DNA of 40,037 nt from Verrucomicrobiota bacterium. Its GTDB lineage: Bacteria; Verrucomicrobiota; Verrucomicrobiia; Palsa-1439. A model generated the notes under the pieces. The model was not told where the DNA came from, ran no database searches, and worked only from the letters and a program-made list of their open reading frames with translations. The position numbers and the translations under genes were made by a program. Shown here in pieces: positions 32,843-40,037 of this stretch (within the stretch, counting starts at the first letter, position 1; the number at the start of each line of letters is the position of its first letter). The DNA lies in the NCBI GenBank assembly GCA_016871575.1, contig VHCW01000038.1, positions 1 through 40,037 on the forward strand, in the 5' to 3' direction.

Positions 32843-33670
32843 TTACTCTTTCAATGCAAGACGGAAAAAGTTTTCCAGCACCTTTCGCCCGTCGGTGTGG
32901 GTCTCGTCGTATTGTTCGGGATGGAACTGGACGCCATAGACCAGGCGTTTCCGGTCTTTCATCGCCTGGACGCGGCACTCGGCAGTCGAGGCGAGCAGGT
33001 CGTATCCCCCCGGCACATCGGGCAACTGGAATGCATGGGATTGTTTCACCGCAATCTCCTGTCCCAACCCGGCGAATAACGGATCCGGTTTGACGATTTG
33101 CACCTTCAGGAATCCGCGCTCCTTGAAAAATCCCGGATGATATGTCGGCATCAGGTCTTTTTCGCCTTCCTTGAGCTTTCGCATCCGGACAATGTCCAAT
33201 CCGTACGCTTTCCCAATCAACTGGCCGCCACCGCAGAAACCGATCATCGGGATTGTCGTGTTGCGAATCAGATCGAAGAACGGACGGTCGTCGGGCGGCA
33301 CATCGGTCGTGTTGCGTCCGCTGATCAGAATGGCCTTGACGTTGGGCCGATCCAAATCGGCACCGGTGACCTCGCTGCGATGGAACACCAGGCAATCGAG
33401 TCCGGACAGTTCCTTGAATCGCTCCCGCATCCGGCTCGGAGTGGCCTGTTTCAGCGGATCGGTGAGTTTCTTCAATCCTCCGCGCACGATATCCTCAAGC
33501 TGGATGTCGAGATACACGATGACCGGATGCTCCCGCGCGGCCAAACGCTCCGGCCGGTCGTAGATTTGTTTCCAGAGTTGGTCTTGCGAAAGGGTTGCCT
33601 GGTTGAATCCCACCATCAACGCCAGAATTGCAAGGCCACTGCGAATGAAAGATCGGCGCGTTGTATTCAT
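32843..33670 (-). CDS. Tat-exported class I glutamine amidotransferase-like protein
   Basis: A 275-residue protein with a twin-arginine signal (TTRRSFIRSGLAILALMVG, 3-21). The class I amidotransferase fold has the nucleophile elbow IGFCGGGQLIG with C146 and the H250-P-E252 pair in GVQFHPEQYDE, a complete Cys-His-Glu triad. Cytoplasmic relatives release ammonia from glutamine or cleave gamma-glutamyl bonds. An exported member is more likely a hydrolase of gamma-glutamyl compounds or of peptide amides, which is inference. ATG at 33670 is 3 bp beyond the upstream stop. It sits second in run B. Confidence 0.83.
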   Translation of the reverse strand: MNTTRRSFIRSGLAILALMVGFNQATLSQDQLWKQIYDRPERLAAREHPVIVYLDIQLEDIVRGGLKKLTDPLKQATPSRMRERFKELSGLDCLVFHRSEVTGADLDRPNVKAILISGRNTTDVPPDDRPFFDLIRNTTIPMIGFCGGGQLIGKAYGLDIVRMRKLKEGEKDLMPTYHPGFFKERGFLKVQIVKPDPLFAGLGQEIAVKQSHAFQLPDVPGGYDLLASTAECRVQAMKDRKRLVYGVQFHPEQYDETHTDGRKVLENFFRLALKE

Positions 33671-33673
33671 AAT

Positions 33674-35731
33674 TCAGGGAGTTGCGATGAAACTCAGAAG
33701 CTCTTTCCAAAACCGGTCGCCACGGGTGCTGTTGGCCATGATGATGAGGCCGTGGCCTTTCGCCGGGTCAAACTCAACGTAGCTGCGAAAGCCGGTGCCG
33801 TTGGAGCCGCTGTGGCAGATGCGATTGCCGGAGGCAGTTGGCTCGATGGACCAGCCAAGGCCAAAACGCACATCCCCGGTTCCCACGCGGCCGCGCCGCG
33901 TCAGCAATTCCCGACCTGACGGCGGACTGGAGGGCGTCAGCATGGCTTGAATGGATTTCGCGCTGATCGAGTGGGCTGCGTTGCGATTGGGATTCATCAT
34001 CTCCAGCACGAACGCCGCGTAGTCCCGCGGCGTGCAGTAAAGCGAGTAGGCCGCATTCGGCTTCGTGTAGAGCCGTCGGTTATCGTTGAGCTTGCCTTCG
34101 GAATCGTGCCCGCCGGCGGCGCAATCCTCAAATGCTTTCTGCCACACATGACGGCTGTTGTTCATGCCGAGCGGTTGGAGCAGCATCTGCTGGATCATCT
34201 GTTCGTAGTCCTCGCCGGTGATTTGTTCCATGACGCGCTGAAGAAACTGGAATCCTTCGCCGGAATAGCGGTAGGCCGTGCCGGGTTCGTGAAGCACTTT
34301 GAGCGGCTTGCCTTTGGGGCGCCAGTTGGGGAAACCGCTCGTGTGGGTGAGCGCCATCCGGGCGGTGATTTTTCGATGCAGCGGTTCGTCCTTCAAATAC
34401 GGCTCCGGCAGATAGGAAACGAGCGGACGATCCAAATCGAGCCGCCCTTGTTCCACCAGCTTGAGCGCCGCATACGCGGCCAGCGGCTTGGTCATCGAAG
34501 CCGCCTCGAACAACGTGTTCCCATCCACCAATGCGCTCTGGCCGTTTTGTCGAATGCCCAGATATTTCTCGTAGGCGATGCGGCGGTTCTCAATGCCCAC
34601 CACCGCCGCGCCGGGCACGCGATGTTTCGACATCAGCAGCGGCAGCAACACGTCGAGCGACGGCGGAACGGCCCCCTTCACCGGCGACGGTTGATACGCG
34701 AGCAAAATGCGCCGCGCCAGTTGCCCAAACTCCGACGACTCGACCCGTCGGTCTTTGATGTCGGTGTTGACGCGATGCACGATCACCAAGTCGAGCGGTG
34801 GAACCACCAGAATGTAATGACCACCGGCGCCGCGCGCCGAGTAGCTTCCTTCCGGCAACGTCGCATTCGGGAAATGCAGGCCGCTCTTGGAAATCCACCA
34901 GAGATAACCGTAGCCGCCGCTGGTCCCGGCATCGGAATGGAATGTCACGCTGTCTTTCACCCAAGCCGCCGGCACCACCTGTTTTCCCTCCCACTGGCCG
35001 CCGCGCAGAAACAACAGACCGAACCGCGCCATGTCACGCGCCGTCATCCGAAACGGATACGCACGGTGAATCGAGTCGTCGCCGGTGACATACTTGCCGT
35101 CGGCCACCTTGTAATCTTCCATCCCGATCGGCTCTGCGATGAGTCGCTTGAAATCTTCATAGATACCGGCGTTCGCCTTCTGCTCGTAAATGGTCCCGAG
35201 CGCATTGAAGTCCCAGTTGTTGTAGTACCAAAACATGCCCGGCGCGTGGCTGTGACGTTGTGGCCGGCGCGCCTTCATCCCGGCTGTCTCATACAACGCG
35301 GGATGATAGACACCGGAACGCGCTTGGAGCAGTTGACGCACTGTGGCGCGTTTCTCCACTTCGGTGAGCGACGGCTCGTTGTCGTCAATCCCCAGTTCCG
35401 CCATCGTGGCGTCCAGCTTCAGCCGCCCGGCTTGGACTTGAATCCCGCACAGCGCGCTGAGGAAACTTTTCCGGATCGAATGAACATTGAACTTGCGGTC
35501 CACCGGTCCCCACGACTCCAGAATCTTGCCGCGTGTCACGATCATCACCGCTTCCGTGTTCAGCGTGCCGGCATACTCGCGCGCCTCCGCCAGTTTTTCC
35601 CGCGACCAACCGAGTCTCGCCACCTCGGCATCGCTCCACCGCTCCCACGAAGTTCCGGGAAATTGCGCGTGCAGCGCGGGGCAAATCAGCAGAAGGCACA
35701 CAACAGCGCGAAGCAACACAATGGCGTTCAT
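33674..35731 (-). CDS. Exported protein with two tandem beta-lactamase-type serine hydrolase domains
   Basis: A 685-residue secreted protein. The signal peptide is about 1-22. Domain 1 (about 35-345) has S85-I-R-K88 as the SxxK motif, Y170-N-N as YxN, and a GAGGHY region in the place of K/HxG. Domain 2 (about 355-685) has S412-M-T-K415, YRYSGEGF, and HSGSNGTG as HxG. The two halves have different motif details, so this looks like a fusion of two subfamilies rather than a recent duplication. Each alone would be a typical penicillin-recognising hydrolase. ATG at 35731 is the only good start. It is the first gene of run B and diverges from the isoaspartyl peptidase. Confidence 0.88.
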   Translation of the reverse strand: MNAIVLLRAVVCLLLICPALHAQFPGTSWERWSDAEVARLGWSREKLAEAREYAGTLNTEAVMIVTRGKILESWGPVDRKFNVHSIRKSFLSALCGIQVQAGRLKLDATMAELGIDDNEPSLTEVEKRATVRQLLQARSGVYHPALYETAGMKARRPQRHSHAPGMFWYYNNWDFNALGTIYEQKANAGIYEDFKRLIAEPIGMEDYKVADGKYVTGDDSIHRAYPFRMTARDMARFGLLFLRGGQWEGKQVVPAAWVKDSVTFHSDAGTSGGYGYLWWISKSGLHFPNATLPEGSYSARGAGGHYILVVPPLDLVIVHRVNTDIKDRRVESSEFGQLARRILLAYQPSPVKGAVPPSLDVLLPLLMSKHRVPGAAVVGIENRRIAYEKYLGIRQNGQSALVDGNTLFEAASMTKPLAAYAALKLVEQGRLDLDRPLVSYLPEPYLKDEPLHRKITARMALTHTSGFPNWRPKGKPLKVLHEPGTAYRYSGEGFQFLQRVMEQITGEDYEQMIQQMLLQPLGMNNSRHVWQKAFEDCAAGGHDSEGKLNDNRRLYTKPNAAYSLYCTPRDYAAFVLEMMNPNRNAAHSISAKSIQAMLTPSSPPSGRELLTRRGRVGTGDVRFGLGWSIEPTASGNRICHSGSNGTGFRSYVEFDPAKGHGLIIMANSTRGDRFWKELLSFIATP

Positions 35732-35790
35732 ATGGTGTCGTTCTTTGTTTCACACAGGACCCGCGGGTGTCAAGCGGTGCGTATCGCCAT

Positions 35791-35819
35791 TTGACTTGTC
35801 GTTCAAAGCCCGTTACAAC
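35791..35819 (+). promoter_or_regulatory. Promoter of the isoaspartyl peptidase gene
   Basis: TTGACT (35791-35796, 5/6) and TACAAC (35814-35819, 4/6) are separated by 17 nt. The start codon at 35830 is 10 nt past the -10 box, leaving a leader of a few bases at most. On the other strand a perfect TTGACA (35773-35768) faces the double serine hydrolase gene but has only a poor -10. Confidence 0.5.
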
Positions 35820-35829
35820 TCCGCCTGTC

Positions 35830-36783
35830 ATGCGCGCCTGTGTCCATCGGATCGTTCTTTTGCTCTTGCTGCTGACATCCTTGTCTGCCGCTGCCGAAGC
35901 GCCGATTGCGCTCGTTCTTCACGGGGGCACCGGGGGAAAACGCGCGGAGCTGACTGCCGAGCGGGAAAAGGACGCCCGCGCAACGCTGGAGCGGGCGTTG
36001 AAAACCGGCTACGCATTGCTCCGCAAAGGCCGAAGCAGTCTGGACGCTGTCGAGGCAGCCATCATGGTCTTGGAAGATGCGCGAGTGTTCAACGCCGGTC
36101 GCGGCTCCGTCTTGAACGCGGATGGCGCGGTGGAGATGGACGCCTCGATCATGGACGGCGCGACACGTCAAGCGGGCGCGGTCGGCAGCGTGAAAACCGT
36201 TCGCAATCCCATCCGCCTCGCTCGATTGGTGATGACCAAGACGCCGCATGTTTTCCTGATTAGCGACGGCGCTGAGGCGCTCGCCCGGCAACATGGTTTG
36301 CGATTTGAGTCCCCCGAATGGTTCATTACGCCGGCGCAACAAATGCGACTCCAACAAGCGAAAGAAAAACACGGCACGGTCGGCGCCGTGGCACTCGACA
36401 AGAACGGCCACCTGGCCGCCGGCACTTCCACGGGCGGACTTGTCAACAAACTGCACGGCCGCATCGGCGATTCGCCCATCATCGGCGCGGGTACCTACGC
36501 CGAAGACGGCGTGTGCGCGGTGTCGTGCACCGGGCAAGGCGAGTTTTTCATCCGCAACGTCGTGGCCTACGATGTGGCGGCCCGGATGAAGCACGGCAAC
36601 TCTGATCTCGTGACGGCGACGTGCGCACTGATTCACAACCAACTCCCGGCGCAGGGCGGTCGCGGCGGCCTGATTGCGCTCGATGCGCAAGGCAACATCA
36701 GCGCGCCTTTCAATACCGAGAGCATGTTCCGCGCGTGGATCACCGCAGATGGCAAAGCTCACGTGGCCATCTTCGAGCCGTGA
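35830..36783 (+). CDS. Exported isoaspartyl peptidase / L-asparaginase (Ntn-hydrolase, type 2)
   Basis: A 317-residue Ntn-hydrolase that hydrolyses isoaspartyl dipeptides and asparagine after self-cleavage. The signal peptide is about 1-22. The N-terminal block is IALVLHGGTGG (26-36), then DAVEAAIMVLED, FNAGRGSVLNADG and MDASIMDG. Autocleavage is expected between G182 and T183 (EKHGTVGAVALD), with T183 the new N-terminal nucleophile. GTSTGG and the GAGTYAEDG substrate loop follow. The first 99 codons of the longer open frame lie antisense to the serine hydrolase gene and were discarded. The promoter sits almost on the ATG. Confidence 0.93.
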   Translation: MRACVHRIVLLLLLLTSLSAAAEAPIALVLHGGTGGKRAELTAEREKDARATLERALKTGYALLRKGRSSLDAVEAAIMVLEDARVFNAGRGSVLNADGAVEMDASIMDGATRQAGAVGSVKTVRNPIRLARLVMTKTPHVFLISDGAEALARQHGLRFESPEWFITPAQQMRLQQAKEKHGTVGAVALDKNGHLAAGTSTGGLVNKLHGRIGDSPIIGAGTYAEDGVCAVSCTGQGEFFIRNVVAYDVAARMKHGNSDLVTATCALIHNQLPAQGGRGGLIALDAQGNISAPFNTESMFRAWITADGKAHVAIFEP

Positions 36784-36802
36784 ACCGCAACCGGTGTTCC
36801 GC

Positions 36803-36834
36803 GCTGCGGGTACGGTTCTCCGACACCCCGCAGC
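36803..36834 (+). terminator. Hairpin after the isoaspartyl peptidase gene
   Basis: GCTGCGGG (36803-36810) pairs perfectly with CCCGCAGC (36827-36834) over a 16-nt loop, 19 bp beyond the stop codon. No T-tract follows, so it is at best a weak or Rho-assisted terminator or an mRNA 3' end stabiliser. Confidence 0.4.
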
Positions 36835-36911
36835 CTGTATGGTTGCAGGGAAGGAGGAAACCAAATTCCAGCTTGAACTTTGCGGGTGTTTTGTCGTCGA
36901 ATGATGCAACC

Positions 36912-37657
36912 ATGAAAATGCTCCCTGCCATCTTTCTTGCTTTTCTCGGCGCTTCGTTGACGGCTTGTTGTTTCGCCGCTGACACGGTCGCCCCTCGGCG
37001 CGCGTTTCCCGGCGCGCATGGGTTTGCGGCGTTCACGCCGGGCGGACGTGGCGGGAGAATTGTTCGCGTCACCACGCTCGATGCCACCGGCGCCGGTTCG
37101 TTGCGCGAGGCGCTGCAGGCGAAAGGTCCGCGCATCGTCGTGTTCGAGGTTGGCGGTGTCATTGACCTTGACGGCAAAACGCTCACCATCGCCGAGCCGT
37201 TCCTGACCATCGCCGGCCAGACTGCGCCATCGTCATCATTGGTAATCTGCTGGAACATGGCCGCGACACCGCGCCGCAAGTTGCGCTTTTCATGAACGCA
37301 GACAACAGCCCGCTGGAATTGTTCATGGAAGACAACCTCGCCTTCGATCGGGATGGCAAGTCCGCGCCGGTGGTGGGAGGCGCTTCCATCCAATCGCTGC
37401 AAGAGAAACCGCTCTGGCCCGATGGCTTGAATCCGTTGCCCGCGACGCAGGTCAGGGAACACGTCGCAGAAAACGCCGGTGCGCGACCGTGGGACCGCGA
37501 CGAAATTGACCGTCGGATTGTTCGAGCGGCACGGGAGGGCAACGGCAAGATCATCCACAGCGAACAGGAGGTAGGCGGCTACCCAAACCTGCCGGCGACA
37601 CGAGCGCCCTTCAAATCCAACGAGTGGAACCTCGAAACGATGGAGCCGCTGCATTGA
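36912..37657 (+). pseudogene. Decayed PL1-type pectate lyase with an internal deletion and frameshift
   Basis: The 5' part (36912-37295) has a signal peptide and the pectate lyase N-terminus: RAFPGAHGFAAFTPGGRGG, GAGSLREAL, VFEVGGVIDL and EPFLTIAGQTAPS. It then reads into a foreign frame and stops. The 3' part in another frame (from about 37229, with IVIIGNLLEHGRDTAPQV to a TAA-type end at 37657) is a normal PL1 C-terminus with IIHSEQEVGG. The junction lies at about 37222-37232. Roughly 150 residues of the catalytic beta-helix, expected from the family, are missing between the halves. Both ends remain well conserved, so the loss appears recent. The product cannot be an active lyase. Confidence 0.8.
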
Positions 37658-37700
37658 TACGGAACAGTACGGGTTGGCGTGGCTGCGTTCCTTCCTGTAG

Positions 37701-37721
37701 CCGCAGGCTTTATGCCTGCGG
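37701..37721. repeat. Perfect short hairpin, REP-like
   Basis: CCGCAGGC (37701-37708), a TTTAT loop and GCCTGCGG (37714-37721) form a perfect 8-bp stem. It lies between the pectate lyase remnant and the convergent beta-helix gene and could terminate transcription from either side. The same motif is, as I recall, common between genes in verrucomicrobial genomes. Confidence 0.55.
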
Positions 37722-37738
37722 GGAAAACTCAATTCCCG

Positions 37739-39589
37739 TCAGTGTTGCAAGCGGCGACGTGAACCGGCCGGGCCACCATCGGCGGCAATGTTGCGGGCGG
37801 GACTGTCGGGCGCAAGACGGAAGTCGAGACGTTCAGCATTCACGAACTTCGGATCGGCATGAATCGAGTGCGCATCCATCCCGGTTTGTTTTTGGTATTC
37901 AGCGAACTGGGCTGGCGTGAATGTGAGGGCGCGGAACAACATCAGTATCCCGCCCGGTTGAAACCAACAGTTGTGGTCCATCGTCAGCGTCTCGGTCTTC
38001 CAATCTTTCCAGAGGCGCACCGCGCTGTCGGTGGCGTTGCAGAAGATGTTGTTGCGGACGAAGAAGTCCGTTGTCGTGGCCGGGTTGGAGTAGAACATCA
38101 GGTGACGACCGTTGCGGTCGGGACGCTGGTTGTGTCCCCAGCCGAAGCCGGCGTTGACGCAGGTGTTGTGCTCGAAGCGGATGTTGCGCGTGATCGAACC
38201 TTGAGGGCCGTTCCAGTACTCGAAGGAATACTCGGAGTTCCAGATGACGTTGTCGCGGTACGTGATGTTGGCTTCGGTGTTGGTGCCTTTCCCCTGATTG
38301 GTGAGCGCGGCGTCGTAGATTTCCCAGAGGCGACAGCCTTCGACGAGGTTGTCGTGCGCGTTGGCCCAGAACTCGATGCCGTTGCCGAAACGCACCGGCT
38401 TGCCATCGGGTCGGGTGAGTTGGTGGCCGCCGCCGATCCACGCGATGTCACAGTCGCGAATGACGATGTGATGGGTGCTGCCACCGCCGAAACCGTGGGC
38501 TGCTCCGTAGTAGAGCGCAAGGTTTTCATAGACGACGTGGCCGCACCCGCCTTGGCTAACGATGTGCCGGCGCAATGCCAGTTCGATGCTCTTGTGAAGT
38601 TCAGCGGGGTTCTTGTCGGAATAAAGTTTCACCTGCCACGTATCGGCGCAATACCAGTAATCGCCGGGTTGTTTGAGGTCAGCCAGTTTCCATTTCTTGA
38701 CGCCGGCGGATTTGCCGTGGTCGAAGATGATGTTGCCGACATCCACGCTCAACTCCTCGGTTTCGTTGCACTCGACGCGTTTCCAAGAGACGGGCTGGAA
38801 GGTGAGCGTCGAACCGGCGGGCAACGTTCCGCCGAGGAACAAAGTGAGCCGTCCGTCTGAGGCGGTCTTGGTGGCTTTGAACCGGACAGTGTGCTCCCGC
38901 CATTCATCGGTCACAGCGCACTTGGTGGTGGCAGCGTTGCCGTAGCTTCCCCACGGCGCCGTTGCCCTCATCAAGCGAACGTTACCGAGCGAGAACGGCT
39001 TGGTACAACGGACGCGGAGTGTCACCGCGTAGGTTTCACCGGTGTGAACGGTCAGCCCCGTGCAACTGAATTGGATATGGTTGGCAGCGGTGCCGCTGTT
39101 CGTGCAGTTGATGGCCCAAGAGTTATCGGTGAGCTTGGAGAGCCGCGCACGGGCGCCACCCTCGGTGTGAAGCGACCACGGAGCCGACCCGAAGTTACGC
39201 AGTGAATCGAGTTCTGTGAGAGTCGGTTTGGCAGTTATCCAGATGTTGCCGCCTTCATGTTGCCAGTCTTGCAGGTTATTGCGGCTGACGGAACCGAGCA
39301 GACGCGGCTTGGCGCCCTCGCCATACGCGCCGTACGAGATCGGCGCGCCGTCGTGGCCGCTTTGCGGGCGGAGTTGTCCGCGCCAAACGTCGCCGCGCTT
39401 GAACAATACCTTGTCGCCGGGGTGGAGTGGGGCGGTGTTGACCTTGTCGAGACTGCGCCATGCCGATTGTGGTGAGCGGCCATCGTGGGTGTCGTTGCCG
39501 GTGGTGGCCACATAGAAAGTTTCGCCGAACGCACTTGCCGCGCAAAATACGCCGACAAGCAACGCAACGAAAGCGAATGGCTGTTTCAT
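37739..39589 (-). CDS. Exported right-handed beta-helix protein with an inserted carbohydrate-binding-like domain
   Basis: A 616-residue secreted protein. The signal peptide is about 1-21. The N-terminal cap FYVATTGNDTHDG and WRSLDKVN with FKRGDVWRG is the usual entry to pectate-lyase-like parallel beta-helices. Residues about 105-265 are a beta-sandwich-like insert (SWAINCTNSGTAANHIQF, YAVTLRVRC). The helix resumes with YENLALYYGAAHGF and has many short rungs ending in N or D, such as HHIVIRDCDIAWIGGG and NLVEGCRLWEI. The substrate is unknown; a lyase or glycosidase acting on acidic polysaccharide is plausible. ATG at 39589 was chosen for the signal peptide; the frame stays open to the window edge but through repeat DNA. 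A TATGAT box on the minus strand (39614-39609) could drive it. Confidence 0.83.
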   Translation of the reverse strand: MKQPFAFVALLVGVFCAASAFGETFYVATTGNDTHDGRSPQSAWRSLDKVNTAPLHPGDKVLFKRGDVWRGQLRPQSGHDGAPISYGAYGEGAKPRLLGSVSRNNLQDWQHEGGNIWITAKPTLTELDSLRNFGSAPWSLHTEGGARARLSKLTDNSWAINCTNSGTAANHIQFSCTGLTVHTGETYAVTLRVRCTKPFSLGNVRLMRATAPWGSYGNAATTKCAVTDEWREHTVRFKATKTASDGRLTLFLGGTLPAGSTLTFQPVSWKRVECNETEELSVDVGNIIFDHGKSAGVKKWKLADLKQPGDYWYCADTWQVKLYSDKNPAELHKSIELALRRHIVSQGGCGHVVYENLALYYGAAHGFGGGSTHHIVIRDCDIAWIGGGHQLTRPDGKPVRFGNGIEFWANAHDNLVEGCRLWEIYDAALTNQGKGTNTEANITYRDNVIWNSEYSFEYWNGPQGSITRNIRFEHNTCVNAGFGWGHNQRPDRNGRHLMFYSNPATTTDFFVRNNIFCNATDSAVRLWKDWKTETLTMDHNCWFQPGGILMLFRALTFTPAQFAEYQKQTGMDAHSIHADPKFVNAERLDFRLAPDSPARNIAADGGPAGSRRRLQH

Positions 39590-39642
39590 CGTGCCCACTT
39601 CAACACAAATCATAACGGACTGCAAGCGGCACACTGTGATTG

Positions 39643-39764
39643 GGTGCAGTTCAAACCTTTGGGCAGGAATGTGGGGCAGGTTTGTAACCTGCCTGGTTGT
39701 AATTGAAGAGCAGGTTGCAAACCTGCTCCACATTGAGCGGTTGCCCAAAACTTCAAACTGCACC
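39643..39764. repeat. About 120-bp nested inverted-repeat element with two REP-like hairpins
   Basis: The outer arms start with GGTGCAGTT (39643-39651) and end with AACTGCACC (39756-39764), and TTTGGGCA and TGCCCAAA lie inside them. The core (39668-39734) is a head-to-head pair of units, each itself a hairpin: GGCAGGTT-TGT-AACCTGCC (39675-39693) and GAGCAGGTT-GCA-AACCTGCTC (39708-39728), flanked by AATGTGG and CCACATT. It is organised like a REP doublet inside larger terminal inverted repeats. No coding capacity is evident. Confidence 0.75.
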
Positions 39765-39972
39765 TTTTCCGGCAGGCCGGTTTGACAATGAATAGGACTT
39801 CCGTCAAGATGTGCCCCGAAAGGAAAGGAAATGCGACCAAAGGAAGATTTCGCAAGCGTCAGGACCACTTCGGGCCGTCCGCCGAGGTTTTCGGATTCCC
39901 CCCTTAACCCCAATGCCTTGAAGGAAGTAAATCTGTGATAAGTCCCTTTGTTGCAATGACTAGAAAAAGCTT

Positions 39973-39986
39973 CCGGAAACTTCCGG
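39973..39986. promoter_or_regulatory. Operator-like palindrome before the edge gene
   Basis: CCGGAA, two bases, then TTCCGG form a perfect 14-bp palindrome (39973-39986). An overlapping GAAAC (39976-39980) and GTTTC (39986-39990) give a second inverted pair. It sits about 20 bp before the ATG at 40006, where a repressor would block transcription, so autoregulation of the edge gene is possible. Confidence 0.4.
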
Positions 39987-40005
39987 TTTCTGTCATACAC
40001 TGGGG

Positions 40006-40037
40006 ATGCAATCAAAATCAAAACGCAGCGCGCCCGA
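40006..40037 (+). CDS. 5' end of a gene running off the window
   Basis: ATG at 40006 opens a frame with ten complete codons and reads MQSKSKRSAP before the window ends. The Lys/Arg/Ser-rich start resembles leaders of DNA-binding regulators, but ten residues cannot support a family. A weak -10 (TACACT, 39996-40001) ends 4 nt before the ATG. The operator-like palindrome just upstream is the other argument that a gene starts here. Confidence 0.35.
   Translation, partial: MQSKSKRSAP

Larger units (their letters stand above)
39590..40005. other. Intergenic region upstream of the beta-helix gene
   Basis: About 416 bp between the start of the beta-helix gene and the edge gene. It contains the inverted-repeat element at 39643-39764, then about 200 bp with no feature I can support, and the CCGGAA/TTCCGG palindrome at 39973-39986. 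The long minus-strand open frame across it is an extension of the beta-helix frame with no protein-like composition. Confidence 0.6.

Noticed and set aside
1103-37739. Shared 14-mer AACTCAATTCCCGT at 1103-1116 and 37726-37739 as evidence of one repeat family
   Set aside because: A few shared 14-mers are expected by chance in 40 kb, and the flanks do not match. The proximity of both to hairpins is suggestive only.
39765-39972. A gene in the minus-strand open frame between the repeat element and the right edge
   Set aside because: The frame is merely open; it has no start with a ribosome site, no protein-like composition, and crosses the inverted-repeat element.
1-40037. CRISPR arrays, tRNA or rRNA genes, integrases, toxin-antitoxin or defence genes
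   Set aside because: I looked for regularly spaced repeats, cloverleaf-like segments and typical protein signatures and saw none.

Overview
The window is a GC-rich, densely coded bacterial chromosome segment. It most resembles the PVC group, probably Verrucomicrobiota of the Pedosphaera/Limisphaera type. That placement is inferred from gene content (formylglycine-type sulfatases, PhoD-like phosphatases, AmpC-like serine hydrolases, Tat-exported enzymes, BNR and beta-helix proteins), from a short chlamydia-like HemA, and from hairpin repeats between genes. I ran no database search.

Layout. Positions 1-1370 hold one small glycine-zipper membrane protein and then about 840 bp of sparse, repeat- and palindrome-rich DNA. 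Positions 1371-6025 are a five-gene tetrapyrrole operon (sirC-like, ccsA/hemX-like, hemA, hemC, cobA-hemD fusion) in which every junction is an ATGA overlap. sppA converges on it. Positions 7193-10014 carry glycogen synthesis (glgC and glgA, convergent, with overlapping stop codons). Positions 10082-13949 are a mutarotase, an exported pyruvyl-transferase-like protein and a BNR-repeat protein. Positions 13946-16736 run the other way: MFS transporter, Tat-exported superoxide dismutase, exported esterase. rdgB follows.

From 17604 to 39589 the window is mostly exported hydrolases. Minus-strand operon A (24297 to 17604) is PhoD, sulfatase, deacetylase-like protein, serine hydrolase. A divergent gene encodes a large exported protein resembling glycoside hydrolases. 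Minus-strand run B (35731 to 26593) is a double serine hydrolase, Tat-exported class I amidotransferase, Nramp-related transporter, D-Ala-D-Ala carboxypeptidase lipoprotein, PhoD, sulfatase and EF-hand esterase. The translationally coupled PhoD-then-sulfatase pair occurs in both. An exported isoaspartyl peptidase diverges from run B. It is followed by a decayed PL1 pectate lyase, a beta-helix protein, a long inverted-repeat element, and the first codons of a further gene at the right edge.

Interpretation. The left third is housekeeping (heme/siroheme, glycogen, nucleotide sanitation). The right two thirds look like an extracytoplasmic island for dismantling or remodelling sulfated and phosphorylated glycans and possibly cell-wall peptides. 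The best candidate for something undescribed is the twice-occurring PhoD-sulfatase coupled module with its serine-hydrolase and esterase/deacetylase partners. Other notable signals are about a dozen 4-nt stop/start overlaps, several promoters that predict leaderless or near-leaderless mRNAs, convergent genes sharing stop codons, a GluTR without its dimerisation domain, and an Nramp homologue without the DPGN motif.
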